From the NCBI RefSeq assembly GCF_002368115.1, contig NZ_AP018316.1, positions 1,158,525-1,207,051 of the forward strand: a DNA stretch of 48,527 nt, in the 5' to 3' direction. The notes under the pieces are model-generated. The model did not search any database and was not told the origin of the DNA. It was given only the letters and a program-made list of their open reading frames with translations. Below are positions 24,148 through 31,622 of the stretch, in pieces (position 1 is the first letter of the stretch; the number at the start of each line of letters is the position of its first letter). The DNA is from Dolichospermum compactum NIES-806. Lineage in GTDB: Bacteria; Cyanobacteriota; Cyanobacteriia; Cyanobacteriales; Nostocaceae. The translations under genes were made by a program, and so were the position numbers.

Positions 24148-24753
24148 TTAAATTTTTTTATTTGCTGTTAAATAAGATTTGGCAACGGAATCTTGTAAAA
24201 AGTGAGTTACTATTTCAACTGAGCGATCGCCATTAATCATGGTTAAACAATTTTGTTGGCGATAATACTGAATTAAGGACGCAGAATGCTCATGATAGAG
24301 TTCTATTCGCTTGTAAACACTATCATGAGTATCATCTAGGCGACTTTGTTGCAGTAACCTTGGCAACAAAACATCAATGGGGACATAAAAGCTAAAAACT
24401 TGGTCGTAAAGCTGTTTTGATGAAGTATTGTGGTTTTTAGCCTGGATTTCTAATAGTAGTTGATCAAGAAGTTTCGCCTGGGATAAGTTACCAGGAAATC
24501 CATCCAGAATCCAACCCTGTTGAGCAGAGGCATGATTTAAGCGTTGGCGGATGATATTCAGCAGGAAATCATCTGGAACTACATCACCTCTTTCTATATA
24601 GGGCTTGACTTTTAAGCCGAAAGAAGTCTCCTTGGCGATCGCCTGACGGCATATATCATCTATGGAAATATGCGGAATTTGCCATTGGCTTGACAGTGCT
24701 GCCCCCTGGGTACTCTTGCCAGCACCCGGTACTCCCAAGAAAATCAATCGCAT
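24148..24753 (-). CDS. adenylate kinase-like nucleoside monophosphate kinase
   Basis: The 201-aa protein has P-loop GVPGAGKST (7-15), HISIDDICRQAI in the NMP-binding part, ERGDVVPDDFLLNIIRQRL, and GWILDGFPGNLSQAKLLDQL. Adenylate kinases have DGFPRT at the last site; here the Arg is replaced by Gly (DGFPGN, residues 84-89), and the lid is short. It may be a second, diverged adenylate kinase or act on another nucleotide. The gene stands alone, divergent from the recombinase-like gene. Confidence 0.8.
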   Translation of the reverse strand: MRLIFLGVPGAGKSTQGAALSSQWQIPHISIDDICRQAIAKETSFGLKVKPYIERGDVVPDDFLLNIIRQRLNHASAQQGWILDGFPGNLSQAKLLDQLLLEIQAKNHNTSSKQLYDQVFSFYVPIDVLLPRLLQQSRLDDTHDSVYKRIELYHEHSASLIQYYRQQNCLTMINGDRSVEIVTHFLQDSVAKSYLTANKKI

Positions 24754-24886
24754 TCAAACACCCCCTATTTCCAACTGAAAATGAGATGAAATCAACAACC
24801 AATACAATCCCCAAATATAGGATTCCTCTAGGACTAACCAATATTTGAGATATCATATCTACAGAGGTGATTGAATTCTGAAAACA

Positions 24887-25228
24887 ATGGCAACTGAAAA
24901 ATCAAAAGACTCTTACCTGTGGGAAAAACTAGACCAAGCCAGGAAAGCGAAAGCTGCTAGTGGCGGCTATGCCGGCTATGGTTCACCTGCTTTTGGTCAA
25001 CAGTCCGTTAATGGTGAATTAGTGGAAAATCCATCTGAACAACAGATTATTGAATTAATTCGCCGTCACCACAAGTCAGGAAAATCACTTCCACAAATCG
25101 CCGCTTGGCTTAACCAGCAGGGATATCAAACCAAGCGGGGGAGTCAATGGCAACCTGTATCAGTTAAAAGAGTCCTAGACAGGCTATATGGTAAAATACA
25201 GAGGATTTCGGGCATGGATGAAGACTAA
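24887..25228 (+). CDS. small protein with recombinase-type DNA-binding domain
   Basis: In this 113-aa protein the C-terminal half (IIELIRRHHKSGKSLPQIAA, then WLNQQGYQTKRGSQWQPVSV and KRVLDRL) matches the Recombinase domain of large serine recombinases (IAxxLNxxGYxTxRGxxWxxxxVxRxL), a DNA-binding helix-turn-helix region. The serine catalytic domain is absent. The N-terminal half (KAKAASGGYAGYGSPAFGQQ) is Gly/Ala/Tyr-rich and disordered. It is therefore probably a DNA-binding protein and not an active recombinase. The start is the ATG at 24887. Confidence 0.7.
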   Translation: MATEKSKDSYLWEKLDQARKAKAASGGYAGYGSPAFGQQSVNGELVENPSEQQIIELIRRHHKSGKSLPQIAAWLNQQGYQTKRGSQWQPVSVKRVLDRLYGKIQRISGMDED

Positions 25229-25293
25229 TGCTTATTGACTCTAATTTAGAACCACAAAGCAAAAATGTCTTCTTTTACCCCTATTTGGATAAG

Positions 25294-25397
25294 CTAGTAC
25301 CGCAGGGCGTTCGTCAAAAGTCAATAGTCAAAACGAATATACAATGAGCTTTCCAGTAGTTTGGAATGGTCTATTTATTTCCGCCGACCTGTACTAG
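25294..25397. mobile_element. 104-bp MITE-like element, copy 1
   Basis: It runs from CTAGTACCGCAGGGCGTTCG to TTCCGCCGACCTGTACTAG. The outer 7 bp are inverted (CTAGTAC/GTACTAG). A second copy of exactly the same length lies inverted at 37787-37890 inside a dead gene, differing at only a few positions. There is no coding capacity. The remainder of this 345-bp gap (25229-25572) shows only an AT-rich promoter-like stretch before the CBS gene. Confidence 0.8.
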
Positions 25398-25572
25398 TTT
25401 AAACTTTATTCCAAATTTACCTTTTAATCGTTCAATCCTTTATATGTAAACTGTTTCCTCGATTTATCCTTTACATCCCCCGTATTATAACTGAAATTTG
25501 TGGGAAATAATGTGTATATGACAAAAAACTTTACAAAACTTCATAAATTAACTTCATCAGCTATTGTAAACC

Positions 25573-26757
25573 ATGCAAATTGATGAGTCACCCATTGGTG
25601 TTCCCTGTTTAGAAGATGCGATAGATAGACAGCCACTGGTTGTTGCGCCCAATACCTCCCTGATTGATGTTGTGAATTTAATGAATCAAATGCGAGGTAA
25701 TAGTTGTTTATTACCTGATTTTGATTTGGAAATTGGCTTTAATTCCATGCAAGGCACGCGTTCAAGTTGTGTTTTAGTCATGGAAGAAACAGAGCTATTG
25801 GGTATTTTTACAGAGCGAGATATTGTCAAATTCACAGCAATGGGTACAGACTTTACTAATGTGAAAATAGCTGATGTCATGGTGCATCCAGTCATAACCT
25901 TGGCAGAAACTGCATTTCGGGATATATTTGCTGCACTGTTTTTATTTCGACGATATCGCATTCGCCACTTGGTGATAGTCAATGCAAAGGAACAACTCGT
26001 GGGGATTGTCTCCCCAGAAAGTATTAGGCAAGTTTTGCGCCCTACCAACTTGCTGAAAATGCGCCGTGTGTCAGAAGTAATGACTACGCAGGTAATTCAT
26101 GCACCACCCACAGCCTCCGTACTCAGCTTGGCACAGATGATGGCAGAACATCAAGTTAGTTGCGTGGTGATAGCGAAAACAGATTCCTGGAATGATGTTT
26201 TATCTGCTTTTAAACCAGTAGGAATTGTTACAGAAAGAGATATCGTACAATTTCAAGCATTGGGATTAAATCTGCCTCAAATTCAAGCAAGAACAGTCAT
26301 GAGTACACCCTTATTTTTGCTTAGTCCAGAAGATTCCCTATGGTCTGCCCATCAAGAAATGCAGCAGCGGCGAGTGCAGCGATTAGTTGTATCCTGGGAT
26401 TGGGGAGCAAAGTTAGCGATCGTAACTCAAACCAGTTTGTTACGGATATTTGACCCACTGGAGATGTATGGAGTCATAGAAACATTACAAATAACTGTAG
26501 CTCAGTTGGAAACAGAGAAAGCTAAATATTTCCATAGCCGAACTAGCTCCACCGAACTACCTCTACAGCCAGAGTTCAAGCAGATACAGAAACAACATAT
26601 AGTTGCTGACGAAAACTTAGATAACTTGATTGCTACTGTGCAAAGCCGGATAGAACATTTGATCAAAAACCCTGATTTATCCACAGAATTACAGCAAATG
26701 TATTTAGGTTTAGCGACAACGGAGATGCAAAAAATTCGCCATTGTCTTCATGGCTAA
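25573..26757 (+). CDS. four-CBS-domain regulatory protein
   Basis: This 394-aa protein has two Bateman modules in a row. The first contains SCVLVMEETELLGIFTERDI and ADVMVHPVITLAETAFRDIF. The second contains SEVMTTQVIHAPPTASVLSL, GIVTERDIVQFQALGLNLPQ and RTVMSTPLFLLSPEDSLWSA. A predicted coiled coil follows (VIETLQITVAQLETEKAKYF). This arrangement is the N-terminal sensory part of large CBS-PAS-kinase proteins of Nostocales, but here the chain stops after the coil, so it is a stand-alone sensor or adaptor. Nucleotide binding is expected from the family, the partner is unknown. Confidence 0.85.
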   Translation: MQIDESPIGVPCLEDAIDRQPLVVAPNTSLIDVVNLMNQMRGNSCLLPDFDLEIGFNSMQGTRSSCVLVMEETELLGIFTERDIVKFTAMGTDFTNVKIADVMVHPVITLAETAFRDIFAALFLFRRYRIRHLVIVNAKEQLVGIVSPESIRQVLRPTNLLKMRRVSEVMTTQVIHAPPTASVLSLAQMMAEHQVSCVVIAKTDSWNDVLSAFKPVGIVTERDIVQFQALGLNLPQIQARTVMSTPLFLLSPEDSLWSAHQEMQQRRVQRLVVSWDWGAKLAIVTQTSLLRIFDPLEMYGVIETLQITVAQLETEKAKYFHSRTSSTELPLQPEFKQIQKQHIVADENLDNLIATVQSRIEHLIKNPDLSTELQQMYLGLATTEMQKIRHCLHG

Positions 26758-26847
26758 AAAATGCTTCACCTTCTCGCAGTAACCTGATTAGCACTGCAAG
26801 GTATTTTACCATGATAGAATTGCGTTCAGTCATCTTATCCTCAGATA

Positions 26848-28389
26848 TTATTCATGGTAATCATTGCCGGAACCAAACCGCCATTTATCTATTAACCGAT
26901 GCCAGTAATATTGTTGTTGCATAGATAAATTATTAACTAAAAATTCTATTACTGGAGTTACAAAAAATAACCCATTATAAACCCATAAGTTAATATAATG
27001 TAACATCCAATCTAATAAACTCAACAAACCAACTTGGGGAATAATCTTTGCCACTAATAAAGGATGAGATAAACCAGTTTTTAACAAAGTTTGGGTTAAC
27101 GCCTTAAACTGGACGATATCTTGTAAAAAAGGTTTTAAAACAGGTGTTCCTAACTCCTGCATTTGGGCAAATACAGCGGAGAGTAATTGGTTAATTTGAT
27201 TAGGATCAATTTGTTGATTGACACCTACACTCATCGCTTGTTGGAATAACCAATTGACACTTAAACTAGGTTGATAGGGTTGCAAGATTGCTAAAGATTG
27301 GGCAGATAATTGATCAGTTTTTAATGCTTCTTCAATTCCTAAAGTTAGCCTTTGTAAATGACGCACCATAGCGCCAAAACCACCAAAACTTAAAGGTGAT
27401 TGATTACCGCTACTATCTCCCACAGGCAAAATGCGATTCCAAGGGGTTTGCAGAGGACTTTGACGATAGCTAGGAAAGAAACCAAATAATGCCCGTTGAA
27501 AATTTAGGCAATTAATTTCCACACCTTGATATTCTGGTAATAGGCGCAAATATTCATCAAATAAAGTTTCTAAACTCAACCGTTGTGGATCTGCATCCAT
27601 ATAGGTAAATAAATATGTAGTTCTACCATCTTTAGCTGGAAAAGCTTCCCAAAAATATTGACATTGATTTTCCAAAGCTGTGAAAGATAACAGCAAGTCA
27701 CCTAAGTTATTTTCTGGAAATCCTGTCGCGCAACTTCCCACAACTAAACAAAGTGCATCTGGTTTTTTTCCTTGACGCGCTTGTTGGCTAATTGGGGAAA
27801 GATTTCCCATGGCATCTAATAACAATTTTGCGGTAAATTGATTATTGATCATAACTCCATTTGGGTGAACTACTGTATCGCTAAATGGTGTATTTTCAAA
27901 TAACTTCCCTCCAGCATTGAGAAAGCGAGTTTTTAATGTTTCCAGAAGATAAATAGGATTGACACCAATGTTAAGAACATCTTCTACCCATACTTCTGTA
28001 TCTCCTTGAAAGCTAACTCTTGCGGGATTATATTCTGTGACGATAGCTTGTGCTAATTCGTCTGCTGTCAACAATTCCAATTCCCGAAATACTTCTAACT
28101 CTTTGCGAGAAATATTCCATTCTTGTTCTCTTCCGCGTAAAACTCCCCTTTCTAGCAACGCTACGCGCACACCCCGCACAGCTAAAGCAGCAGCGATTAA
28201 AATTCCTAAAGTTCCACCACAGATAATGACATCAAATTCTACAGAGTCTAAATTTTTGGGATTTTCTGTAACTACGTTGGGTATGGGTGTGTTACCGATT
28301 CTTAGGGATGTTAATATGCTATCAGTACGACGCAAGCTGCCTAAAACATCCCCTGGGAGTTGGGAAAGAATTTCTTCGGTTAGTGACAT
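26848..28389 (-). CDS. cruP: CruP-type FAD-dependent lycopene cyclase-like protein
   Basis: This 513-aa flavoprotein begins at the ATG at 28389 (MSLTEEILSQLPGDVLGSLR); a GTG at 28407 would add six residues. The FAD-binding motif DVIICGGTLGILIAAALAVR lies near residues 53-72, followed by LLERGVLRGREQEWNISRKE, LLLDAMGNLSPISQQARQGK, and GDSSGNQSPLSFGGFGAMVR. The layout and these motifs match CruP of cyanobacteria and plants, a paralogue of the CruA lycopene cyclase. CruP is thought to limit oxidative damage or epoxide formation rather than being the main cyclase. The neighbours do not form a carotenoid cluster. Confidence 0.85.
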   Translation of the reverse strand: MSLTEEILSQLPGDVLGSLRRTDSILTSLRIGNTPIPNVVTENPKNLDSVEFDVIICGGTLGILIAAALAVRGVRVALLERGVLRGREQEWNISRKELEVFRELELLTADELAQAIVTEYNPARVSFQGDTEVWVEDVLNIGVNPIYLLETLKTRFLNAGGKLFENTPFSDTVVHPNGVMINNQFTAKLLLDAMGNLSPISQQARQGKKPDALCLVVGSCATGFPENNLGDLLLSFTALENQCQYFWEAFPAKDGRTTYLFTYMDADPQRLSLETLFDEYLRLLPEYQGVEINCLNFQRALFGFFPSYRQSPLQTPWNRILPVGDSSGNQSPLSFGGFGAMVRHLQRLTLGIEEALKTDQLSAQSLAILQPYQPSLSVNWLFQQAMSVGVNQQIDPNQINQLLSAVFAQMQELGTPVLKPFLQDIVQFKALTQTLLKTGLSHPLLVAKIIPQVGLLSLLDWMLHYINLWVYNGLFFVTPVIEFLVNNLSMQQQYYWHRLIDKWRFGSGNDYHE

Positions 28390-28463
28390 AACGGTTAATT
28401 CCAGCACAGTTCTATATTGATACTATCTTTACTAGATACATAAACAAAGAAATTTCATTTAGA

Positions 28464-28657
28464 CAGGACTTACGCAACTGGCACAGCGATCGCTAATTAT
28501 TAGTATATGTGTACTGCAATAATGAAGATGTTATTGAATCAGACTGATTGAGAATTGTTAATAGTAATAGATTAAATAAATGACGGGTATTAATTTTATG
28601 AGAGAATGATGATAGGGTGCATTAAGAAATTAATTAACGATGAAATTTACTAAACTT
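28464..28657 (+). mobile_element. IS701-type element remnant (transposase 5' end)
   Basis: This piece is identical or nearly so to the right end of the element at 43174-44422, read inward: the terminus (28464-28485), the upstream region with a HIP1 octamer, and the first 18 bp of the transposase gene (ATG at 28640). It then stops abruptly. The rest of the element is missing. It borders a restriction-endonuclease-like relic. Confidence 0.85.
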
Positions 28658-28658
28658 G

Positions 28659-28862
28659 TAACTCCTCAAATGTATTTTCCTTTCCAGAACAAAAATCCCA
28701 AAATTCATTTTCAACCCATATATCTTGGGTAGTATCTAGAGGAGAATTAGATAGCATACTCTTTTGTTTTTCATACCAAGATTTTTTAAAAGGATTAAAA
28801 GGAATAGCAATACGCGCTTCTAGGTTAGGATATATTTTGGCAAATGGAACTGATCTCAGAGT
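28659..28862 (-). pseudogene. restriction-endonuclease-like relic (TdeIII-type?)
   Basis: With no start codon, the open frame on the minus strand translates to VPFAKIYPNLEARIAIPFNP, FKKSWYEKQKSMLSNSPLDT and WVENEFWDFCSGKENTFEEL, and runs into the IS remnant. From memory, the AxIPFNPF and EFWDFxxGxxxTxEEL features recall the C-terminal part of TdeIII-family type II endonucleases, but this assignment is weak. An in-frame TAA at 28863-28865 closes it upstream. It is clearly a broken internal gene fragment. Confidence 0.4.
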
Positions 28863-28917
28863 TTATGGCAATCTAGATATAGAAGTCTCTCAATAACTTA
28901 ATTTCCAGAAAATACTT

Positions 28918-29112
28918 ATGAACCGTTCCCAGATAGTTGCGATTATTACAGGTGCAATTTCTATTCTACTAGCGATCGCCTACCTCATTGTTGTCCAAAT
29001 CCTCGATTACCGGGATATGAAACCAGCGCCCATTAGTCAAATCAGCCCAGTCGTCATCATTGCGTCCAGTAACTTCCCTAATTTGCAGCTTGACATAATT
29101 TCTAAAGTGTGA
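28918..29112 (+). CDS. small single-span membrane protein
   Basis: The 64-aa protein has one N-terminal membrane helix (QIVAIITGAISILLAIAYLI) followed by VVQILDYRDMKPAPISQISP and a short tail. Its N-terminal 40 residues look like a small conserved Nostocales protein of unknown function. The ATG at 28918 is the only good start. A hairpin (GGGGTAGA at 29120, TCTGCCCC at 29132) closely follows the stop. The gene lies between the IS remnant region and ndhF. Confidence 0.6.
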   Translation: MNRSQIVAIITGAISILLAIAYLIVVQILDYRDMKPAPISQISPVVIIASSNFPNLQLDIISKV

Positions 29113-29119
29113 AACAGAT

Positions 29120-29139
29120 GGGGTAGACGATTCTGCCCC
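29120..29139 (+). terminator. hairpin terminator-like
   Basis: GGGGTAGA and TCTGCCCC form an 8-bp stem (one G-U pair) with a 4-nt loop, starting 7 bp past the stop of the small membrane protein gene. No T-run follows directly (TATTCTATGA), so it is a weak intrinsic terminator or an mRNA end-stabilising stem. Confidence 0.45.
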
Positions 29140-29406
29140 TATTCTATGATAGAAAAATAATCCATAGACTTAAATCAATAGTTGTTATTTAATAATTCAA
29201 TCCATTGAAATATAAGAATAATTTAGAGAAAATATCGTGAATTTGTCTAATTAAATAATTCCTTTTTGGCGCAGATAACGGTAAGCTAATTCTAACAATA
29301 TTAAACAAAGATAAATTTCCATTGTCTGGCATCACTAAGTTGATAGGGATCAACACTATTAGGTGTATTTTCTTTAATTTTTGCTGCAAACTATAGAGGT
29401 AATTGA

Positions 29407-31266
29407 ATGGCTCAGTATTTATTAGACACTGTTTGGCTGATTCCGGTTTATGCCTTGATAGGTGGGCTTTTAGCCATACCTTGGTCACCGGGGATAATCC
29501 GCAAAACTGGTCCTCGACCGGCGGGATATGTCAACGTTGTCATGACTTTTATCTCATTTTTCCATGCTGTTTTTGCTTTTCCCGCAGTGTGGAATCATCC
29601 AGCCAAAGAAGTATTTATTCCTTGGCTATCAACAGCAGGTTTAAACCTGACTATTAATTTAGAACTTTCTTCTGTCAGCGTCGGTGCAGTAATTATTATT
29701 ACCGGATTGAATTTGTTGGCGCAGATATACGCTATTGGTTACATGGAAATGGACTGGGGTTGGGGACGCTTCTTTTCCTTGTTGGGATTATTTGAAGCAG
29801 GTCTGTGTGCCTTAGTTTTGTGTAACGATTTATTTTTCACTTATGTAATTTTGGAAGTCCTCACCTTGGGAACTTACCTATTAGTAGGTTTGTGGTTTAG
29901 TCAGCCCTTGGTAGTCACTGGGGCGCGAGATGCTTTTTTAACCAAACGGGTGGGAGACTTGTTTTTGTTAATGGGTGTCTTGGGACTTTGGACACTTTCG
30001 GGAACTTGGAATTATGCAGAGTTAGCAGAATGGGCGGACACAGTCAATGTTAATCCCACAATTATCACCTTAGTATGCTTCGGGTTAATTGCAGGACCTA
30101 TGGGTAAATGCGCCCAGTTTCCCTTGCATTTATGGTTAGATGAGGCAATGGAGGGGCCTATTCCCAGTACAATTTTGCGGAGTTCGGTGGTAGTTGCTAG
30201 TGGTGCATGGGTGTTAATTAAATTACAACCTGTGTTTAGCTTGTCTCCTGTGGCATCTGCGGTGATAGTGGCTATTGGGGCAGTGACAGCTATTGGTGGT
30301 TCATTAATTGCGATCGCTCAAATTGACATCAAACGCTGTTTATCCTACTCTGTCAGTGTTTACATGGGATTGGTATTTATTGCCGTAGGCACACAGCAAA
30401 ATGAAGCAGCATTACTATTAGTCATCACCCATGCCCTCGCCGCTGCATTGTTAGTCATGAGTACCGGGGGAATCGTTTGGAACAGTGTTACCCAAGACGT
30501 TACCCAATTAGGTGGATTATGGTCACGTCGTCCCATGTCCGGTTTAGCCTTTATTATCGGCACATTGGGTTTAATCGGTTTTCCGCCTTTAGGGAGTTTT
30601 TGGGCTTTATTCAAATTAGCTGATGGTTTATGGGGGACACACCCGATTTTAGTCGGCATAGTAATTGTTGTTAATGCCCTCACTGCATTTAGTTTAACTA
30701 GAGAATTTGCTTTAATTTTTGGTGGTAAACCCAAACAAATGAGTGAACGTTCTCCCGAAGCTATTTGGTTAATGGTTTTGCCAATGATGATTTTATCTGG
30801 CTTTGTTTTACATCTACCAATAGTTTTACAAAGTTTATCATTACTTCCCGAATGGGCAACATTAAATAAAGATGTCGCCCTACTATTAATTTGGTCAAGT
30901 ATCTTTGGGTGCAGTATTAGCAGCATCATCTATTTAGGCAACATTCCTAAACCAATTCGTTTACCCTGGCAGGGCTTACAAAATTTATTTGCTTACGACT
31001 TTTACACCCCTAAACTTTACAAAGTTACCATTATTTTCGGCGTTGCCCAACTTTCTAAATTTGCCGATATGCTGGACAGATTTGTAATAGATGGTATCGT
31101 CAATTTTGTTGGTTTATTTTCTCTTTTAGGTGGTGAAGGCTTGAAATATAGTAACACTGGACAAACTCAATCTTATGCCTTAACAGTGCTTTTAGGAGTC
31201 GGTGTTTTAGGTGCTTGGGTAACATGGCCTTTCTGGGGAATTCAACTCATGGATTTAATTTTCTAA
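29407..31266 (+). CDS. ndhF: NDH-1 subunit F (NdhF3/F4 type, CO2 uptake)
   Basis: NdhF (619 aa) is a proton-pumping, antiporter-like membrane subunit of the photosynthetic NDH-1 complex. Many spans are visible. The central proton-antiporter domain holds GPMGKCAQFPLHLWLDEAME, GPIPSTILRSSVVVASGAW and AIAQIDIKRCLSYSVSVYMG. The C-terminal part is shorter than that of respiratory NdhF1. The order ndhF-ndhD-cup marks the CO2-hydrating NDH-1MS forms. No cupS-like FAS1 gene follows, which favours the constitutive F4/D4/CupB set over F3/D3/CupA, but I cannot prove it without comparison. The start is the ATG at 29407 after AGAGGTAATTGA. Confidence 0.92.
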   Translation: MAQYLLDTVWLIPVYALIGGLLAIPWSPGIIRKTGPRPAGYVNVVMTFISFFHAVFAFPAVWNHPAKEVFIPWLSTAGLNLTINLELSSVSVGAVIIITGLNLLAQIYAIGYMEMDWGWGRFFSLLGLFEAGLCALVLCNDLFFTYVILEVLTLGTYLLVGLWFSQPLVVTGARDAFLTKRVGDLFLLMGVLGLWTLSGTWNYAELAEWADTVNVNPTIITLVCFGLIAGPMGKCAQFPLHLWLDEAMEGPIPSTILRSSVVVASGAWVLIKLQPVFSLSPVASAVIVAIGAVTAIGGSLIAIAQIDIKRCLSYSVSVYMGLVFIAVGTQQNEAALLLVITHALAAALLVMSTGGIVWNSVTQDVTQLGGLWSRRPMSGLAFIIGTLGLIGFPPLGSFWALFKLADGLWGTHPILVGIVIVVNALTAFSLTREFALIFGGKPKQMSERSPEAIWLMVLPMMILSGFVLHLPIVLQSLSLLPEWATLNKDVALLLIWSSIFGCSISSIIYLGNIPKPIRLPWQGLQNLFAYDFYTPKLYKVTIIFGVAQLSKFADMLDRFVIDGIVNFVGLFSLLGGEGLKYSNTGQTQSYALTVLLGVGVLGAWVTWPFWGIQLMDLIF

Positions 31267-31331
31267 ATATCTATGATTTGGATTGCTGATAATAATCTAA
31301 AATGATAATTATCATCTATAGGAATAATCCA

Positions 31332-31430
31332 ATGATTAACAAAATAGTTGGTGGTTATTACGATTTAGATACTGGTAAAGTTAGTTTAGTTAGTTCAATT
31401 GGGTGCGGTTCTCGGTTGAGTGACAGATAA
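31332..31430 (+). pseudogene. beta-carbonic-anhydrase-like C-terminal remnant
   Basis: A 32-codon frame begins ATG at 31332 and reads NKIVGGYYDLDTGKVSLVSS before a short tail. IVGxYYDLDTGKV is the closing strand pair of many bacterial beta-carbonic anhydrases. Nothing of the zinc-binding part is present, so it would be a relic. Its place inside a CO2-hydration operon is notable, but chance similarity over 16 residues cannot be excluded. Confidence 0.4.
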
Positions 31431-31439
31431 GAACCCCAC

Positions 31440-31545
31440 CCCCAACCCCTCCCTGCTCTTCGAGCTACGGTGTACAGACATCTCTAGAAAGGATGCTAAA
31501 CAAAGACTTGTGTGTACACCGTAGGCAAGCGAGGAGGGGAGTATG
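31440..31545. repeat. extended inverted repeat between ndhF and ndhD
   Basis: CTACGGTGTACA (31465-31476) and TGTACACCGTAG (31513-31524) are perfect inverse complements. The pairing extends outward between CCCCTCCCTGCTCTTCGAG and GCAAGCGAGGAGGGGA with mismatches. It makes a large hairpin with a 36-nt loop. It is related to the GTGTACA/CCCTCC repeats at 18960-19010. It lies ~80-180 bp before ndhD and could reduce read-through or process the ndhF-ndhD mRNA. Confidence 0.7.
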
Positions 31546-31622
31546 ATATACCTGAGATGATTGGGAAACACTGTAGATCAACTGGTAATAAATTACCAAT
31601 TAACAATTTTCAATTAAAAAAT

